Of a stretch of DNA of 64,000 nucleotides, positions 9,097 to 16,435 are shown piece by piece (position 1 is the first letter of the stretch; each line of letters starts with the position of its first letter). Below the pieces are notes generated by a model. The model did not search any database, was not told the origin of the DNA, and saw nothing but the letters and a program-made list of their open reading frames with translations. The position numbers were made by a program, and so were the translations under genes. Source of the DNA: Actinomycetes bacterium (GTDB lineage Bacteria > Actinomycetota > Coriobacteriia > Anaerosomatales > JAGXFU01); assembly GCA_024637115.1 (NCBI GenBank), contig JAGXFU010000010.1, positions 124,001-188,000 of the forward strand, in the 5' to 3' direction.

Positions 9097-9774
9097 GTGG
9101 CACGAATGAGGATCACGGTCGGCAAGGACGGGCCGTATATCGTACGTGGCGGGGTGCCGCTGCTGCGTGCCGAGATCGTCACAAACGATGATGGCGAATC
9201 CGTCGCATGGCGCGAGACCGACGTCGTTGAGGTCGGGGAGACCTATCGACTCTGCCGGTGCGGCAAGTCATCGACTAAGCCGCTGTGCGACATGACACAT
9301 GCCGCGGTGGGCTTTGATGGCACCGAGACCGCCATTCACGACGGATACTTTGAAACGGCGGTCACCATCGACGGGCCGGGTATCCAGCTCAAAGATGCGC
9401 GTCCGCTGTGCGCCGAAGCCCGCTTCTGCGATCGTGCGGGTGGACTCTGGAATCTCATTGAGGGGTGCGACGACAGCGAGACCCGAGATTTGGCGCGCGA
9501 GGAGGCGGAATTATGTCCCTCCGGCCGCTACGTGGCGTGCGACGCCGTTACCGGCGAGCCCTATGAGCCTCACTACGAGCCGTCGATCGTACTGGTCGAT
9601 GATCCTCAACTTGGCGTGAGCGGCCCGCTGTGGGTGCGTGGGGAAGTCGAGATCATCGGCGCGGATGGTACTCCCTATGAGACGCGAAACCGCGTGACGC
9701 TGTGTCGATGTGGGCACTCCAAGAACAAGCCGTTTTGCGATGGCTCCCATGTCGGCGCGAAGTTCCACGAGTGA
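9097..9774 (+). CDS. CDGSH-type iron-sulfur protein with two CDGSH-like motifs
   Basis: A 225-residue soluble protein. A CDGSH-like motif CRCGKSSTKPLCDMTH lies near residues 53-68 and a canonical CRCGHSKNKPFCDGSH near the C-terminus. Each CXCX2(S/T)X3PXCDG(S/T)H motif binds a 2Fe-2S cluster by three Cys and one His. Between them lies a cysteine-containing module (CAEARFCDRAGGLW ... ELCPSGRYV) like the mono-cluster/Fer4_19 domain often paired with CDGSH. The first motif has DMTH instead of DGSH, so its cluster may be altered. GTG 9097 has GGGAGG six bases upstream. It overlaps psuK by four bases, making it the first gene of the pseudouridine operon. Confidence 0.9.
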   Translation: MARMRITVGKDGPYIVRGGVPLLRAEIVTNDDGESVAWRETDVVEVGETYRLCRCGKSSTKPLCDMTHAAVGFDGTETAIHDGYFETAVTIDGPGIQLKDARPLCAEARFCDRAGGLWNLIEGCDDSETRDLAREEAELCPSGRYVACDAVTGEPYEPHYEPSIVLVDDPQLGVSGPLWVRGEVEIIGADGTPYETRNRVTLCRCGHSKNKPFCDGSHVGAKFHE

Positions 9775-10727
9775 GTATCGATCCCTTTCGCGTGCCCGCT
9801 GACGCGCTCGTGGTCGTTGTCGGAGGCGCGAATCTGGACACCGTGGGATTCAGCGAGAATGCCCTTGCAATGAACGACTCCAATCCCGGACAAGTTCGCT
9901 CGAATCCCGGGGGTGTTGGTCGCAATATCGCCGAGAATATCGCCCGACTGGGTGTCCGGGTCGAACTCGTGACGGCGGTCGGTTCCGATGAGGCATCGCG
10001 CGACCTGGTGGCGCGTACACGCGCGACAGGGGTCGGTATGGATGCGGCAGTCGTTGCATTCGATGTGCCCTGCGCCCGCTACCTGGCTATCAACGACGAG
10101 CGTCATGAACTCGTGGTCGCGATCAATGACATGCGCGCGCTTGAGGCACTCACGCCGGAATGCCTTGCCGAGGAGCCCCGTGTCGGGCTGCTGGCCGCGG
10201 CCGACCTCGTGGTGGTTGACGCCAACGTGTCCGTTGCCACGATCGAAGCGATTCCATCGCTGACGCACGCACCGCTGTTGCTCGATCCGGTGTCGTCTCC
10301 CAAAGCGCCCCGCTTTGAAGGCATCCTGAGTCGTGCTGCCGCGATCAAGCCCAATGGCCATGAGGCTGCCGCCCTCCTGGGCTATGCGGTCGAAACTCTC
10401 GACGATGCTCAGGCGGCGGCTCGAGAACTCGTTGCCCGGGGAGTAGGAGCGGCCTTCGTGACGCCGGCGGAGCGAGGCGTGGGATGGGCTGATGCCCGTG
10501 GCTCGGGATGCTTTGACCTTCCGGCTACGTATGTGGCGAACAGCATCGGTGCGGGGGACTCGTATGTAGGCGGACTCGCCTATGCGATGCTCGCAGGGGT
10601 AGATACCGTGCAGGCAGCGCGTTTTGCCTCGGCATGTTCAGCGATCACGCTGGGCAGCGTGGATTCGGTCAGCGAAGAGATGACGCGTGAGCGCGCGCTT
10701 GCAACCATGAAGGAGATGTACCGATGA
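9771..10727 (+). CDS. psuK: Pseudouridine kinase (PfkB family)
   Basis: A 318-residue PfkB/ribokinase-family sugar kinase. The N-terminal VVVGGANLDTVGF and SNPGGVGRNIAENIARLG substrate region match pseudouridine kinase, and the catalytic NSIGAGDSYVGGL anion-hole/base motif is near residue 270. It would phosphorylate pseudouridine to pseudouridine 5'-phosphate, feeding the glycosidase encoded next. The track start (9702) lies inside the CDGSH gene. I chose GTG 9771, which overlaps the upstream stop by four bases. The next gene starts within its last codons (four-base overlap). The assignment rests on the family motifs plus the adjacent psuG. Confidence 0.9.
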   Translation: MSIDPFRVPADALVVVVGGANLDTVGFSENALAMNDSNPGQVRSNPGGVGRNIAENIARLGVRVELVTAVGSDEASRDLVARTRATGVGMDAAVVAFDVPCARYLAINDERHELVVAINDMRALEALTPECLAEEPRVGLLAAADLVVVDANVSVATIEAIPSLTHAPLLLDPVSSPKAPRFEGILSRAAAIKPNGHEAAALLGYAVETLDDAQAAARELVARGVGAAFVTPAERGVGWADARGSGCFDLPATYVANSIGAGDSYVGGLAYAMLAGVDTVQAARFASACSAITLGSVDSVSEEMTRERALATMKEMYR

Positions 10728-11650
10728 GTGCAGTGGTGGAGTTTGGCGATCATCTGGCGATCGCGCCTGAGGTGAGAGAGGCGTTGGCGAGCGGAGTACC
10801 CGTGGTCGCGCTGGAATCGACGATCATCAGTCACGGCTTTCCGTACCCGACCAACGTGGAGTGTGCGCTCGAAGCAGAGCGCGTGGCGCGGGCGGCCGGT
10901 GCGGTGCCTGCAACGATCGCCATCATTGGCGGCACGCTCACGGTCGGGCTGTCAGGTGATCAGATCGAACACCTGGCGAGTGCCGGCCCCGCAGGCGTGG
11001 AGAAAGCATCTCGTCGTGACCTTGCTGTGCTGGTGGCTCGCGGGGCGGACGGAGCCACCACGGTGGCTGGCACGATGGCTGTCGCCGCGATGGCCGGCAT
11101 TCGCGTCTTTGCCACCGGAGGGATCGGCGGAGCCCACCGCGGAGCCGCTGCGTCGTTCGATATCAGCGCGGATCTGCTCGAGCTGGCTCGCACCGAGGTC
11201 GCAGTCGTGTGCGCCGGCGCGAAATCGGTGCTCGATCTCGGGCTCACGCTCGAGGTCCTCGAAACGCACGGCGTTCCGGTCCTCGGCTATCGGACCGATG
11301 AGTTCCCGGCCTTCTACACACGAACGAGTGGCCACGGCGTGGACGCCCGATTCGAGACTGCCGAGGAGATCGCGGACGTGCTGCGGGCTCGACACGAACT
11401 CAAGCTCGGAGGCGGTACGGTCATCGCGAATCCGATTCCCAAGGAGTACGAGATCGAGACGGAACTCCTCGGCAGGTGGATCGATGAGGCACTCGCCGAG
11501 GCGGACGCCATCGGAGTGCATGGCAAGGAAGTCACGCCGTTCCTGCTCGCGCGTCTTCACGAGTTGTCGGTCGGAGTGACCGCCGAGGCGAACAAGCAGC
11601 TCGTGTACAGCAACGTTGCTCTCGCCGCCGCGATTGCGAAGGCGCTCTAA
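10724..11650 (+). CDS. psuG: Pseudouridine-5'-phosphate glycosidase PsuG
   Basis: A 308-residue enzyme that cleaves the C-C glycosidic bond of pseudouridine 5'-phosphate to uracil and ribose 5-phosphate, a manganese-dependent step of pseudouridine salvage. Family hallmarks are clear: VVALESTIISHGFPYPTN, TVAGTMAVAAMAGIRVFATGGIGG, the K-containing VVCAGAKSVLDLGLTLEVLET, and GKEVTPFLL near the C-terminus. It is translationally coupled to psuK and ends the operon. No uracil or ribose transporter is adjacent. Confidence 0.97.
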   Translation: MSAVVEFGDHLAIAPEVREALASGVPVVALESTIISHGFPYPTNVECALEAERVARAAGAVPATIAIIGGTLTVGLSGDQIEHLASAGPAGVEKASRRDLAVLVARGADGATTVAGTMAVAAMAGIRVFATGGIGGAHRGAAASFDISADLLELARTEVAVVCAGAKSVLDLGLTLEVLETHGVPVLGYRTDEFPAFYTRTSGHGVDARFETAEEIADVLRARHELKLGGGTVIANPIPKEYEIETELLGRWIDEALAEADAIGVHGKEVTPFLLARLHELSVGVTAEANKQLVYSNVALAAAIAKAL

Positions 11651-11800
11651 CTGCGCTGCCGAACAGCCTGAGTGCAGTGTGAGACGTGATGAATCACACA
11701 GTGTTTCATTCAATTCGCAAATAAGACACGTGCATGCAACCACGGGCGCGACGAAATCCTGCTGAATGTAGGCAAGGACACTTCGCCGGAGAGGCACCCC

Positions 11801-14218
11801 GTGGCAAGAGTAGACCTACACTGCCATTCACGGTTTTCAGATCGACCTTCTGATTGGTTCCTGCAGCGTATCGGAGCTGCCGAGTCGTACACTGATCCGG
11901 AGACGGTCTACGCCACGGCCAAGTCGCGTGGCATGGACTTCGTCACTCTCACCGACCACAACAGCATCGCCGGTACGATACAACTCATGCATGCCCATCC
12001 GGGAGATGTGATTGTCGGTGTTGAGACAACCACCTACTTTCCTCGCGATAGGTGCAAGATCCATTTGCTTATGTGGGGTATCGACGAGAATCAATTCGAC
12101 ACGATCCAAGACGTCCGTCAGAACATCTTCGATCTGCGCGACTATGTCCGTGAACAGAGAATCGCGCACTCCGTTGCGCACGCGACCTATGCCGTGAACG
12201 ATCGCCTCGAAGTCCACCACCTGGAGCAACTCATCGTGCTCTTTGACAACTTCGAGGTCGTCAACGGTGCCCGGACCCGACGTCAGAACGAACTCTGGCG
12301 CCATATGCTCGACAGTCTCACCCCTACTCGGCTTGCCGAACTGTGCCGCATGTATGGACTTGAGCCGTTCGGTGAGAGGCCCTGGGAGAAGGGGTTCACC
12401 GGCGGATCCGACGACCATGCGGGACTTGTCACCGGCAGATGCTGGACCGAGGCGAGTGCCGACTCTCCTGAGGAGTTCCTACGTCACCTGAGACAACGCG
12501 AGATTCGTGCGCTTGGGCGACACAACGACTATCGCACCCTTGCGTTCTCGATCTACAAGATCGCATGTGATTACGGCCGCACCGGACGAGCGCCGGCCAC
12601 CCACGCGCTCCTTTCGACTCTCGGAGACACGCTTTTCTCTGCTGAGGAGGCAGCGCCCAGGAAGAGTCTTCGCGAGCGGGCGCGCAGCGTGCGACTGCGT
12701 TCGAGCAAAGTCGGGGCCGCGGTGTTCGATCTTGCCGATGCGCTCAAGGAGAACTCGAGTTCCTCGCTCGACGAGCGACTCGATACCGCGTATGACCGAA
12801 TCGCGGTGATAGCCGATGACTTCTTTCTCTCCCTGGTGCAGTCTGCGCGAGCACACGTCATGAGCGGAGACATTGCGGCGTTCGCTCGAGACGTATCTGC
12901 AACCATTCCGGCACTCTTCCTGGCTGCGCCGTTTCTGTCGACGATGCACGTACTCAACAAAGGGCGTGTCGTTGCCGAGGAGGCAGCCCGCCGCTTTGGA
13001 GTTCCGGAGAGTGCCCGTCCCAAGCAGGTCCTCTGGTTCACCGACACGCTTACCGACTTGAATGGCGTGTCCGTGACGCTGCGGGGGATGGCTGACGTAG
13101 CGCTGCGCAGGGGGCATGATATTCGGATTGCAACCTGCGAGGACGGATCAACGCTGAGCCCCCATGATCCTCGGTTGCTCCTGTTGCCGTCCGTTCTGGA
13201 AGCATCACTGCCCTTCTACGATCAACAGAGTATTCAGGTTCCATCGGTCCTCAACGCTTTGCGCAAGATTCAGGACTACGATCCGGATGAGATCGTTATT
13301 TCGACTCCCGGGCCCGTCGGGTTGCTCGGTTTGCTGTCTGCGAGACTACTCGGCGTTCAGGCACGTTCGGTCTATCACACGGACTTTGCGGCTCAGCTCG
13401 AGCATATCGGCGGTCTTGAGTCAGCGCCCGTCGATATTGTTGAGGCGTACGTGTTGTGGTTCTACGGCCAGGCGGACGTGGTCTACGCTCCCACGAGGGC
13501 GTACGCGCGCATCCTGGAGGAGCGAGGAATCTCACCCAGCAAGATCGACCTCTTCGCGCGTGGCGTTGACACGAACTTGTTCGAGCCGATGCCCGCAGCT
13601 GCGGCCGCGGTGCGCCGTGAGTTCAGGTTGTCGGCAGGTCCCGTGCTCGCCTACGCCGGCCGGGTCTCGCGAGATAAGCGTCTTGGGTTGCTGCTTGATG
13701 CGTTTGCCGAAGTTCGCACGTCTCGACCCGATGCCAATCTCTTGATTATCGGAGACGGCCCACACATGACGGAAGTGCGTGAGCGCGCCGACCGTGTTGG
13801 AGGGGTCGTCCTCACGGGGGCACTGGAGCATGGCGATGTCGCGGCAATATACCCCGGCTGTGATGTGTTCGTGTTTCCGAGCGTAACAGACACATTCGGC
13901 ATGGCGGTGTTGGAGGCGCAGGCCTGCGGTGTTCCAGCTGTCGTGAGTGCGTACGGCGGTCCCTGCGAGGTCATTCAATCGAATCGGACGGGACTGGTCG
14001 TTGAAGGGGATTCTCCGACCGAGTGGTCTCGCGCAATCTCCACTCTTCTTGAGATGCGTGAACATAGTCCAACGGCGTATGCCGCGATGCGTTCTGCTGC
14101 ACGAGAGAACGCCCTGCTCAATTCATGGGATGGCGTACTCGATGACCTGATGAAGAGACGGTCGTGCGAGCCGGTCAACCTGCGTTCGCGACCAGTTTCA
14201 GCGAACACGCGGCGCTAG
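11801..14218 (+). CDS. PHP-domain phosphoesterase fused to GT4 glycosyltransferase
   Basis: An 805-residue two-part protein. Residues about 1-250 form a PHP metallohydrolase domain: VDLHCHSRFSD at the start, LTDHNS near residue 50 and GGSDDHAG, which supply metal-binding His and Asp. Residues about 400-790 are a GT-B fold family 4 glycosyltransferase with YAGRVSRDKRLGLLLDAF and the EX7E-type PSVTDTFGMAVLEAQACGVP donor-binding region. A helical linker joins them. It probably transfers a sugar to a lipid or diacylglycerol-like acceptor and hydrolyses a phosphate ester; the substrates are unknown. GTG 11801 has GGAGAGG upstream. It is followed at 22 bases by a small gene and a HAMP protein, likely co-transcribed. 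Confidence 0.88.
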   Translation: MARVDLHCHSRFSDRPSDWFLQRIGAAESYTDPETVYATAKSRGMDFVTLTDHNSIAGTIQLMHAHPGDVIVGVETTTYFPRDRCKIHLLMWGIDENQFDTIQDVRQNIFDLRDYVREQRIAHSVAHATYAVNDRLEVHHLEQLIVLFDNFEVVNGARTRRQNELWRHMLDSLTPTRLAELCRMYGLEPFGERPWEKGFTGGSDDHAGLVTGRCWTEASADSPEEFLRHLRQREIRALGRHNDYRTLAFSIYKIACDYGRTGRAPATHALLSTLGDTLFSAEEAAPRKSLRERARSVRLRSSKVGAAVFDLADALKENSSSSLDERLDTAYDRIAVIADDFFLSLVQSARAHVMSGDIAAFARDVSATIPALFLAAPFLSTMHVLNKGRVVAEEAARRFGVPESARPKQVLWFTDTLTDLNGVSVTLRGMADVALRRGHDIRIATCEDGSTLSPHDPRLLLLPSVLEASLPFYDQQSIQVPSVLNALRKIQDYDPDEIVISTPGPVGLLGLLSARLLGVQARSVYHTDFAAQLEHIGGLESAPVDIVEAYVLWFYGQADVVYAPTRAYARILEERGISPSKIDLFARGVDTNLFEPMPAAAAAVRREFRLSAGPVLAYAGRVSRDKRLGLLLDAFAEVRTSRPDANLLIIGDGPHMTEVRERADRVGGVVLTGALEHGDVAAIYPGCDVFVFPSVTDTFGMAVLEAQACGVPAVVSAYGGPCEVIQSNRTGLVVEGDSPTEWSRAISTLLEMREHSPTAYAAMRSAARENALLNSWDGVLDDLMKRRSCEPVNLRSRPVSANTRR

Positions 14219-14240
14219 CCCCGCGACCCAGGAGTATTCA

Positions 14241-14450
14241 ATGAGTGAGTTCTACAACCTGTGTACGAAGGTCTCCTCACACCTTGAAGAGAGCTTCTCT
14301 CAAGATCCACTGGGGCTTATACGCGCCAAGGGAGAAGTCGCAACGCGGACCGGCTTCCTCGTCTCACTCGTTGGTCCGGGTGATCCAGATGATCCTGCCA
14401 AGATCCGGTTGCTCCAAGATGTGGCCAAGAGCCTCGATATTCCCGTCTAG
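14241..14450 (+). CDS. Small protein of 69 residues, function unknown
   Basis: MSEFYNLCTKVSSHLEESFS... is soluble, slightly acidic, with a conserved-looking core GLVSLVGPGD-like (GFLVSLVGPGDPDDP). It has a good RBS (AGGAG seven bases before ATG), lies 22 bases after the PHP/glycosyltransferase gene and 16 bases before the HAMP gene, so it is probably a real middle gene of a three-gene unit. I do not recognise a family. The competing frame 14245..15510 in the track is only the upstream extension of the next gene. Confidence 0.65.
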   Translation: MSEFYNLCTKVSSHLEESFSQDPLGLIRAKGEVATRTGFLVSLVGPGDPDDPAKIRLLQDVAKSLDIPV

Positions 14451-14466
14451 GAACAAGGAGTGTGTC

Positions 14467-15510
14467 GTGAATCTCACGGTCAAGACAAGAATCGCCGTAT
14501 CTATGTCAATCGTGCTTCTGATGAGTGTCGCGACCGGAGGACTCTCGTGGTTCTATCACGCCCGTGCAGCTGAGTACGCTGCGCTGTCCCGCGCCGCCTT
14601 TGAACGTTCCGCGTGGATTGAAACGCTTTCGAACCAGGCGACGACGTTCTTTGGTGAGGCGAACGATCTTGCGCTTGGTCTTGACGCGGCAACCACCGCT
14701 GAGAGTTCAGCTGAGTACGGTGAGGTGATGGGGGTGGACAACGACATCAGTGTCTTCTTGAGCCGCCCTGTGGAAGGGTTTGGCGAGGGCGAACTCGAGA
14801 AGGTTACCGGTGAATGGGGAGCTCTTCGGCTGGCTGTCTTTGCTTGGGTGAACGAGCACGCGGCGCAGGGAAGCCTGCCAACGAGACTCACGCTCAACCC
14901 CGACGGGAAAGTACGTGCGAGTATCGACACGAATATCCCCATGCCAGACGAGTTCGAGGCACTCGACGAGAACGAGATGCGCACCACCGTCAGAAGCAAG
15001 GCAGAGGCATTCACGTTGCGAACGCTCCGCGGACTTGGTGTTGACGCTTCGGCGGAGGCTCAGGCCGCTCAGCGACTCGAACTAGAAGCCCGCCAACGAG
15101 CTCTCACTGTGATGATTGTCTCGTTCATGCTGAGCGCAATTGTTGTGCTGATCGCCGCAGTGTGGCTCTACCGAACAATCGCAACGCCACTCAACCAGGT
15201 CCGGAACACCGCTGAGAGAGTCTCGTCCGGCGATTTCGAGCTGTCGTTCGCGTATCACGGCGATGACGAGATCGGCGCACTGGTTCATGCTATCGAGGAG
15301 ATGCGCGACGCGGTGATTATGCGCGTCAAGGTCATGCAGGAGATGGCAGGTGTTGTAACCGTAACGGCTGAGTCGATGAGGGTCGCAATCGACCACGCGC
15401 ATGAAGTCGCGGTCGCGGATGACAACATCGTCCTAGTAGAGGCGCTCGATGAAGTTGGGAAGAGAGCATCTGTTCTCAAGCAACTCGCGTCGCAGATGCT
15501 CGATAGCTAG
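14467..15510 (+). CDS. Membrane sensor protein with HAMP domain and no output domain
   Basis: A 347-residue protein: one N-terminal membrane helix (VSMSIVLLMSVATGG), an extracytoplasmic segment of about 180 residues, a second helix (MIVSFMLSAIVVLIAAVWLY), a HAMP domain (TPLNQVRNTAERVSSGDFEL ... DEIGALVHAIEEM) and a short helical tail. It lacks kinase, cyclase and methyl-accepting domains, so any signal must pass to a partner. The track's start at 14245 is in the wrong reading context. GTG 14467 has AAGGAG six bases upstream. It is the last gene of the glycosyltransferase unit; a link to the CheB/CheR protein is possible but unsupported. Confidence 0.82.
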   Translation: MNLTVKTRIAVSMSIVLLMSVATGGLSWFYHARAAEYAALSRAAFERSAWIETLSNQATTFFGEANDLALGLDAATTAESSAEYGEVMGVDNDISVFLSRPVEGFGEGELEKVTGEWGALRLAVFAWVNEHAAQGSLPTRLTLNPDGKVRASIDTNIPMPDEFEALDENEMRTTVRSKAEAFTLRTLRGLGVDASAEAQAAQRLELEARQRALTVMIVSFMLSAIVVLIAAVWLYRTIATPLNQVRNTAERVSSGDFELSFAYHGDDEIGALVHAIEEMRDAVIMRVKVMQEMAGVVTVTAESMRVAIDHAHEVAVADDNIVLVEALDEVGKRASVLKQLASQMLDS

Positions 15511-15518
15511 TTTCAGGC

Positions 15519-15538
15519 AGTCGCTCCTCCGTGCGACT
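15519..15538 (+). terminator. Weak hairpin after the HAMP gene
   Basis: AGTCGC/GCGACT stem of six pairs with an eight-base loop, eight bases after the stop codon. There is no T-run, so termination is uncertain. Confidence 0.3.
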
Positions 15539-15603
15539 AGGTGGGCTGTGTCCGCTTGAACGATACGACCGTACCATCAGCTCTCCGGTGCTCTCCAAAC
15601 TCT

Positions 15604-15631
15604 TTGGTCAACGCGAATCTAGGTGTATGTT
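15604..15631 (+). promoter_or_regulatory. Probable promoter of the ABC transporter operon
   Basis: TTGGTC (15604-15609) and TATGTT (15626-15631) are separated by 16 bases and lie about 60 bases before the ATP-binding gene's ATG. Confidence 0.45.
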
Positions 15632-15691
15632 GGATGGAGGTGTCGCGCGGGGAGCGTGACCCTTCCACGATACCCAGGAGGAGCTTTGCCG

Positions 15692-16435
15692 ATGTCAGCA
15701 CCCGCACCAACGAGTCCGGTCGCAACCGATCTCGCCATTCAGACGTCCGATCTCGTCAAGACATATGGTGAGGGCCACGCGGCCGTCACTGCGCTCGATG
15801 GAGTATCCCTCGAGATTCCGGCAGGCGAGTTCGTGGTGCTGCTTGGACCCAGCGGCTCGGGCAAGACAACGCTCCTCAACCTGATCGGCGCACTCGAAGC
15901 GCCCACCAGCGGATCACTCAAGGCCTTTGGCAGCGAGCTTGGCGAGCTCGACGACGACGGGCGTACAGCGTACCGGCTCGACAGCGTTGGGTTCGTGTTC
16001 CAGTTCTACAACCTCGTTCCCACTCTCACGGCGCGTGAGAACGTCGCGCTCATGGCTGAGCTTACGGGCTCAGATGCTGAGCAGCGCACCGCCGATGTGC
16101 TCACAGCTGTGGGACTTGGTGATCGGATGGATCACTTTCCCTCCCAACTCTCAGGCGGTGAGCAACAGCGTGTTGCGATCGCGCGCGGCATTGTGAAGCA
16201 CCCTCGTCTATTGCTCTGTGATGAGCCGACCGGGGCTCTGGATGTCGAAACCGGCAAGCAGGTGCTCGGGGTCTTGCGCGAGCTCGCAAATGGGAGTGAC
16301 CGCACGGTCGTGATCGTCACGCATAACGCGGTAATCGGAAAGATGGCCGATCGGGTGATTCGTTTGCGTGATGGTTCTGTGGTCGATGTCGCACTCAACG
16401 AACGCGTCGGCTCTGCCGAGGAGCTCGACTGGTGA
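15692..16435 (+). CDS. MacB/LolD-type ABC transporter ATP-binding protein
   Basis: A 247-residue ATPase: Walker A GPSGSGKTT, Q-loop FVFQFYNL, signature LSGGEQQRVAIARG, Walker B LLLCDEPTGALD and H-loop VIVTHN. The FQFYNLVPTLTARENV segment is typical of the MacB/LolD group that powers FtsX-like permeases in lipoprotein release, peptide export or cell-envelope stress responses. I chose ATG 15692, with AGGAGG upstream, rather than the track's 15623. The next gene overlaps it by four bases, so ATPase and permease are made together. Confidence 0.93.
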   Translation: MSAPAPTSPVATDLAIQTSDLVKTYGEGHAAVTALDGVSLEIPAGEFVVLLGPSGSGKTTLLNLIGALEAPTSGSLKAFGSELGELDDDGRTAYRLDSVGFVFQFYNLVPTLTARENVALMAELTGSDAEQRTADVLTAVGLGDRMDHFPSQLSGGEQQRVAIARGIVKHPRLLLCDEPTGALDVETGKQVLGVLRELANGSDRTVVIVTHNAVIGKMADRVIRLRDGSVVDVALNERVGSAEELDW

